From Mediannikoviicoccus sp037890055 (GTDB lineage Bacteria; Bacillota; Clostridia; Tissierellales; Peptoniphilaceae), in NCBI GenBank assembly GCA_037890055.1, contig JBBKBD010000001.1: a DNA stretch of 64,000 nucleotides; one strand, 5' to 3'. Position 1 is the stretch's first letter, and every line of letters starts with the position of its first letter. Positions 60,499 through 64,000 of the stretch are shown here, piece by piece. The translations under genes were made by a program, and so were the position numbers. A model generated the notes under the pieces. It saw only the letters and a program-made list of their open reading frames with translations. It was not told the origin of the DNA and did no database searches.

Positions 60499-61057
60499 AT
60501 ACTTCCTCTTCTTCAGGTAACTTCTTTAATTTAGAATTTAAAATAAGCATTCTAATTGAAGGAAGTAGTTTTATTAAAAGTGCAATAAGGGCTATAACAA
60601 CTACTATACCAATACCTGCAGCTAGTGCGCCCTTTGGTACATTTTCCATTGACTTTGTAACTTCTTCGCTCATCTTTGAAGTAGCTGCACCAGTTTTGTT
60701 CATAGATGTTGTAATGCCAGATACAAAACTATAAGCCGCCAAAATTAATGTTAGGGCATAAGGTATAATATCAACTTTTACCTTATCAATAATTCTTTTT
60801 CTGTTTTTAAAAGCCATAACTACACAATAAATACCAATAATTACAGTTAAAACAAGTATTATCTTATCAAATGTTGTTGGTTCAAAGTCTGCAGGATTAA
60901 CTCCTAAATCTTTAAGTGATTCCAATTGTTTTAAGTAGGACTTTGTAATAAAGGTGTCTATTACACTCTTAATTCCAAATAGAGCCGATATTACTGCAAT
61001 AACCAAATAAAAGTTATTCCAAAATCCCATCTTTTTAAAAATTTCATCTCTCTTCAT
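60491..61057 (-). CDS. Four-helix membrane protein of unknown function
   Basis: 188 residues; membrane segments near 14-34, 64-82, 97-115 and 144-165, and an acidic C-terminal end (LPEEEEVYE). No family recognised. It heads the fusion protein/ATPase/permease operon with an eight-base overlap, so it may be an accessory or immunity-like part of the system (inference). Confidence 0.65.
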   Translation of the reverse strand: MKRDEIFKKMGFWNNFYLVIAVISALFGIKSVIDTFITKSYLKQLESLKDLGVNPADFEPTTFDKIILVLTVIIGIYCVVMAFKNRKRIIDKVKVDIIPYALTLILAAYSFVSGITTSMNKTGAATSKMSEEVTKSMENVPKGALAAGIGIVVVIALIALLIKLLPSIRMLILNSKLKKLPEEEEVYE

Positions 61058-61156
61058 AAATAACCCTCCTTAGTGTATTAGCATTATGATACATTAATAA
61101 TACCATCTATTTTTACTTTTGTAAACAACTTTACTAATATTTTGCAAAATTTTCAT

Positions 61157-61184
61157 AAAAAAAAAGAGATGGATAACCATCTCT
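61157..61184 (-). terminator. Terminator of nrdDG
   Basis: Minus strand: AGAGATGG, loop TTAT, CCATCTCT and T9; overlaps the nrdG stop. Confidence 0.9.
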
Positions 61185-61677
61185 AAATTTTTATCTCTAT
61201 AACTTCATTTCCTTTTAAAGTTTTTTTCAAGTCTATTAGCCTTTGGTTTGAAGAACCTCTAAATTTTAATTTCAAATCTTTTAAATCTTCAACAAATGGA
61301 CCATCAACTAATACATCGCAGTTTTCTAAAATCTTTTTAGAGTCTCTGTCTTTAATTAATTTTTCATAGACGTATCCAGAAAAGATCCAAATGCTTTTAT
61401 CAGTGTTTGCTCTTATATATTCTACCTTTTCACAAAGCTCATGTGCACTGTCAAATGGTTCTCCTCCCAATATGGTAAGGCCTTCAACTTCTTCTTTAGA
61501 AAGATTTTTTAAAATTTTTTCCGTAACTTCATCTGTCCACAAATTTCCAAACTCAAAGTCTTGGTACTCAGGGTTAAAACAATTTTTGCAACCTATGGTG
61601 CATCCCGTTACAAAAATTGTAGTTCTTATGCCTGGGCCATTTGCCACATCATAATCTCTAATCTGAGCAAATCTCAT
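61183..61677 (-). CDS. nrdG: Anaerobic ribonucleotide reductase activating enzyme
   Basis: 164-residue radical SAM protein that makes the glycyl radical on NrdD. Cys26, Cys30 and Cys33 (CTIGCKNC) bind the [4Fe-4S] cluster, and GGEPFDSA is the SAM-side motif. Starts one base inside the nrdD stop. Confidence 0.95.
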   Translation of the reverse strand: MRFAQIRDYDVANGPGIRTTIFVTGCTIGCKNCFNPEYQDFEFGNLWTDEVTEKILKNLSKEEVEGLTILGGEPFDSAHELCEKVEYIRANTDKSIWIFSGYVYEKLIKDRDSKKILENCDVLVDGPFVEDLKDLKLKFRGSSNQRLIDLKKTLKGNEVIEIKI

Positions 61678-63797
61678 TAGATGTGAAGAACCCTTTCTTT
61701 AATCTCTTTAGTTCTTCCCTCGTTCCAGAAGTTTTCTCCAAGATAACCACAGGTTCTTCTAGTTACATTCATCTTTGAAGTGTCTTGGTTATGACATTGT
61801 GGACAGGTCCAATTATTATTTTCATCAAGAACTATTTCTCCATCGTATCCACAAATTTGGCAGTAGTCTGACTTTGTGTTGAACTCTGCATATTGTATGT
61901 GTTCATAGATGTATGAAACCATTGTTTCAAGGGCCTCTAAGTTATGTGACATATTTGGAATTTCCGCATATGAAATACATCCGCCCCTTGAAAGGTCTTG
62001 GAATTGTGCTTCAAATTCAAACTTTGAAAACACATCTATATTTTCTCTAACGTCAACATGGAATGAATTTATATAATATCCCTTGTCTGTAACGTCTTTA
62101 ATAACGCCAAATCTCTTTCTGTCAATGGAGTTAAATCTGTGAGTTAGTGACTCTGCAGGTGTGCCGTATAATGCAAAGCCAAGACCTGTTTCAGCTTTCC
62201 ATTCGTTTACCTTTTCATTTAACTTTTTCATAACCTTTAGGGCAAACTCTGTTCCCTTAGGATCCGTATGGCTAACTCCCTTAGTTAGTAAAGTCGCTTC
62301 ATAAACTCCGATGTATCCAAGGGTTACTGTGGCATAGCCATTTATTAATAGCTCTTGTATTGATTCGTGCTTTCCAAGTCTTGCTATGGCTCCATGTTGC
62401 CAATGAATTGGACTTGAGTCGGAGTTTGCTCTTTGTAACAATTCATATCTTAGCATACAAACTTTTTTACAAAGTTCCAGTCTCTTTTCCAAAATATGGA
62501 AGAATTTTTCTTCATTTCCCTCTGCAAGAATACCAATTTGTGGAAGGTTTATTGTAACAACGCCCATGTTAAATCTTCCATCAAATTTATAATTTCCATG
62601 TTCATCTTGCCATGGTGAAAGGAATGCTCTACATCCCATTGGTGAAAATACATTGCCTTCATAGTTTTCTCTCATCTTCTTAGCTGAGATATAGTCTGGG
62701 TACATTCTCTTTGCAGTACATCTTATTGAAAGTGCTGTTAAGTAGTAGTACTTGCTGTCCTTATGAATATTATTTTCATCCAATACATATATCAATTTAG
62801 GGAATGCCGGTGTAACATATACACCAACTTCATTTTTTATACCTTCAATTCTCTGTTTTAAAATTTCCTCAATTATTCTAGCAACTTCTTCTTCATACTC
62901 GCTACCATCTTCAATATGCATAAATAAAGTTACAAATGGAGCTTGTCCATTGCTTGTCATAAGGGTATTTATTTGATATTGAATTGTTTGAATACCAGAC
63001 TCCAAATCCTTTTGAGTCATCTCTTCAGCCATTTTTTCAGCTAGAGTAAGGTCCTTCATAACACTTAGTGCAAGGTTTAAATTCTTTTCATAAGATCTTC
63101 TTAAATACTTTCCTAGACACTTAATGTCGATACTTTGGCCACCATATTGATTTGATGCAATTTGTGCAATGATTTGAGTCATTACATTACATGCAACTTG
63201 AAATGACTTTGGAGATTCAATCATCTTACCATTAACTACAGTTCCATTATCCAACATATCCTTCATGTTGACTAAACAACAGTTAAACATAGGTTGTACA
63301 ATATAGTCCATGTCGTGAATATGTATTGCACCTTCATCGTGGGCTTGTATAAGTTCTACAGGAATAATCTTTCTTCTAGCTATGTCTTTAGATACTTCCC
63401 CTGCAATTAAATCCCTTTGAGTAGAAGCAATATATGCATTCTTGTTTGAGTTTTCCTTCATTAACTCGTGGTTTTCAGTTTCAAGCAGTCCTATTATACT
63501 ATCGTCGGTAGTATTTTTTTCTCTCTTATATGTTTGTACCGCTTTGTAGTTTTCATAAGATCTTGCTGTAGCAGGGTTGTTGTTTTGAATAAGTTTATAA
63601 TAAACTTGGTCTTCTATATCGAAAATAGACATAGTTCTTCCAGTGGTTTTTGCAAAGTCTTCTATTTCAGAAGCTATTTTTTCTGCAAGGCCATCTTCAA
63701 AAATTCCAGTGCTGGAATTCATTGCCTTTTCAATTGCAACAATTATTTTTTCTTTGTTAAATTCAACTAAATTTCCATCTCTCTTTTTTACTTTCAT
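61677..63797 (-). CDS. nrdD: Anaerobic (class III) ribonucleoside-triphosphate reductase
   Basis: 706 residues from the ATG at 63797 (AGGTGA upstream; a GTG three codons earlier is less likely). ATP-cone at ~1-95 for allosteric control, catalytic body, zinc site YCQICGYDG ... WTCPQCHN near the C-terminus and glycyl radical in RRTCGYLGENF. It makes dNTPs without oxygen using formate or a thiol. Regulated by NrdR judging from the two boxes upstream. Confidence 0.96.
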   Translation of the reverse strand: MKVKKRDGNLVEFNKEKIIVAIEKAMNSSTGIFEDGLAEKIASEIEDFAKTTGRTMSIFDIEDQVYYKLIQNNNPATARSYENYKAVQTYKREKNTTDDSIIGLLETENHELMKENSNKNAYIASTQRDLIAGEVSKDIARRKIIPVELIQAHDEGAIHIHDMDYIVQPMFNCCLVNMKDMLDNGTVVNGKMIESPKSFQVACNVMTQIIAQIASNQYGGQSIDIKCLGKYLRRSYEKNLNLALSVMKDLTLAEKMAEEMTQKDLESGIQTIQYQINTLMTSNGQAPFVTLFMHIEDGSEYEEEVARIIEEILKQRIEGIKNEVGVYVTPAFPKLIYVLDENNIHKDSKYYYLTALSIRCTAKRMYPDYISAKKMRENYEGNVFSPMGCRAFLSPWQDEHGNYKFDGRFNMGVVTINLPQIGILAEGNEEKFFHILEKRLELCKKVCMLRYELLQRANSDSSPIHWQHGAIARLGKHESIQELLINGYATVTLGYIGVYEATLLTKGVSHTDPKGTEFALKVMKKLNEKVNEWKAETGLGFALYGTPAESLTHRFNSIDRKRFGVIKDVTDKGYYINSFHVDVRENIDVFSKFEFEAQFQDLSRGGCISYAEIPNMSHNLEALETMVSYIYEHIQYAEFNTKSDYCQICGYDGEIVLDENNNWTCPQCHNQDTSKMNVTRRTCGYLGENFWNEGRTKEIKERVLHI

Positions 63798-63827
63798 TTT
63801 AATCACCTGCTACTATTTTATAGGAAA

Positions 63828-63875
63828 TAACTACATATAGCAACCACAAGATGTAGGACGCACTATATATAGTTG
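63828..63875 (-). promoter_or_regulatory. Pair of NrdR boxes before nrdD
   Basis: Cores CTACATATAG (63831-63840) and CTATATATAG (63863-63872) match the NrdR consensus core (CwATATATwG). They lie 32 bases apart, three helical turns, as is usual for NrdR pairs. nrdR itself is not in the window. Confidence 0.75.
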
Positions 63876-64000
63876 TTTGTCCTATGCATTACTTATGAAT
63901 AATATTTACATTTAAACTACCCTTCAGCCATTTATCATGAGTAAATATTCATATGAAATATTTTTAACAAATTTTCATTGTGGAAAAATTTTTTTTAAAC

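Noticed and set aside
1..64000. CRISPR arrays, prophage, insertion sequences, tRNA or rRNA genes
   Set aside because: I saw no regularly spaced repeats, transposase or phage proteins, or cloverleaf/rRNA segments by reading; a dedicated tRNA scan was not possible here.

Overview
This is 64 kb of a low-G+C Gram-positive anaerobe. The gene set fits a peptide- and amino-acid-fermenting member of the Tissierellia/Peptoniphilaceae type (Peptoniphilus, Anaerococcus, Finegoldia relatives). It has an iron-sulfur serine dehydratase, an oligopeptide (Opp) transporter with three binding proteins, a bacterial V-type ATPase, an oxygen-sensitive class III ribonucleotide reductase and a Rex redox regulator, and no aerobic respiratory genes. 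The taxon is inferred from gene content; no rRNA or tRNA gene was seen. Genes are densely packed in short operons, usually with clear Shine-Dalgarno sites, several extended -10 promoters (TGnTATAAT) and well-formed intrinsic terminators. I saw no prophage, insertion sequence or CRISPR array.

Layout. 1-2.4 kb (minus): YitT-family membrane protein and both serine dehydratase subunits, the alpha subunit running off the left edge. 2.5-7.1 kb (minus): DUF1893 protein, divergent RelA/SpoT-like protein, an AcpS-NnrD fusion, alanine racemase and a MazF toxin with no antitoxin. 7.2-14 kb: pyrophosphatase, ABC-F protein with Rex, a DppA-type D-aminopeptidase, a strongly codon-biased degenerate PilT-like protein, SpoIIM-like protein and an aldehyde dehydrogenase. 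14-21.7 kb: a heterodimeric ABC exporter with a DUF3841 protein, then a MacB-like ABC system with a secreted Ig-like protein. 23.1-27.0 kb: an Na+-NQR-type operon nqrBCDEF that lacks nqrA. 27.1-30.7 kb: a small secreted protein with an ABC-2-type transporter. 30.7-35.7 kb (minus): K+/H+ antiporter, a nitrilase-fold pseudoenzyme and MprF. 35.8-45.7 kb (minus): oppABCDF plus two further oppA paralogues, one recast as a transmembrane-anchored protein. 46-55.2 kb (minus): DedA and a nine-gene V-ATPase operon. 55.4-64 kb (minus): membrane J-domain protein, an N-terminally truncated [FeFe] hydrogenase, an ABC/MFP/permease operon, and nrdDG behind a pair of NrdR boxes.

How it fits together. Peptides enter through Opp, amino acids such as serine are deaminated, and NADH balance is sensed by Rex. 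The NqrBCDEF complex probably couples NADH oxidation to ion (Na+) transport, and the V-ATPase exchanges that gradient with ATP. The most unusual parts are the NqrA-less NQR operon, the hydrogenase remnant that keeps all four H-cluster cysteines, the remodelled OppA paralogue, the structured leaders of two oppA genes, the PilT-like degenerate protein and the nitrilase-MprF pair.
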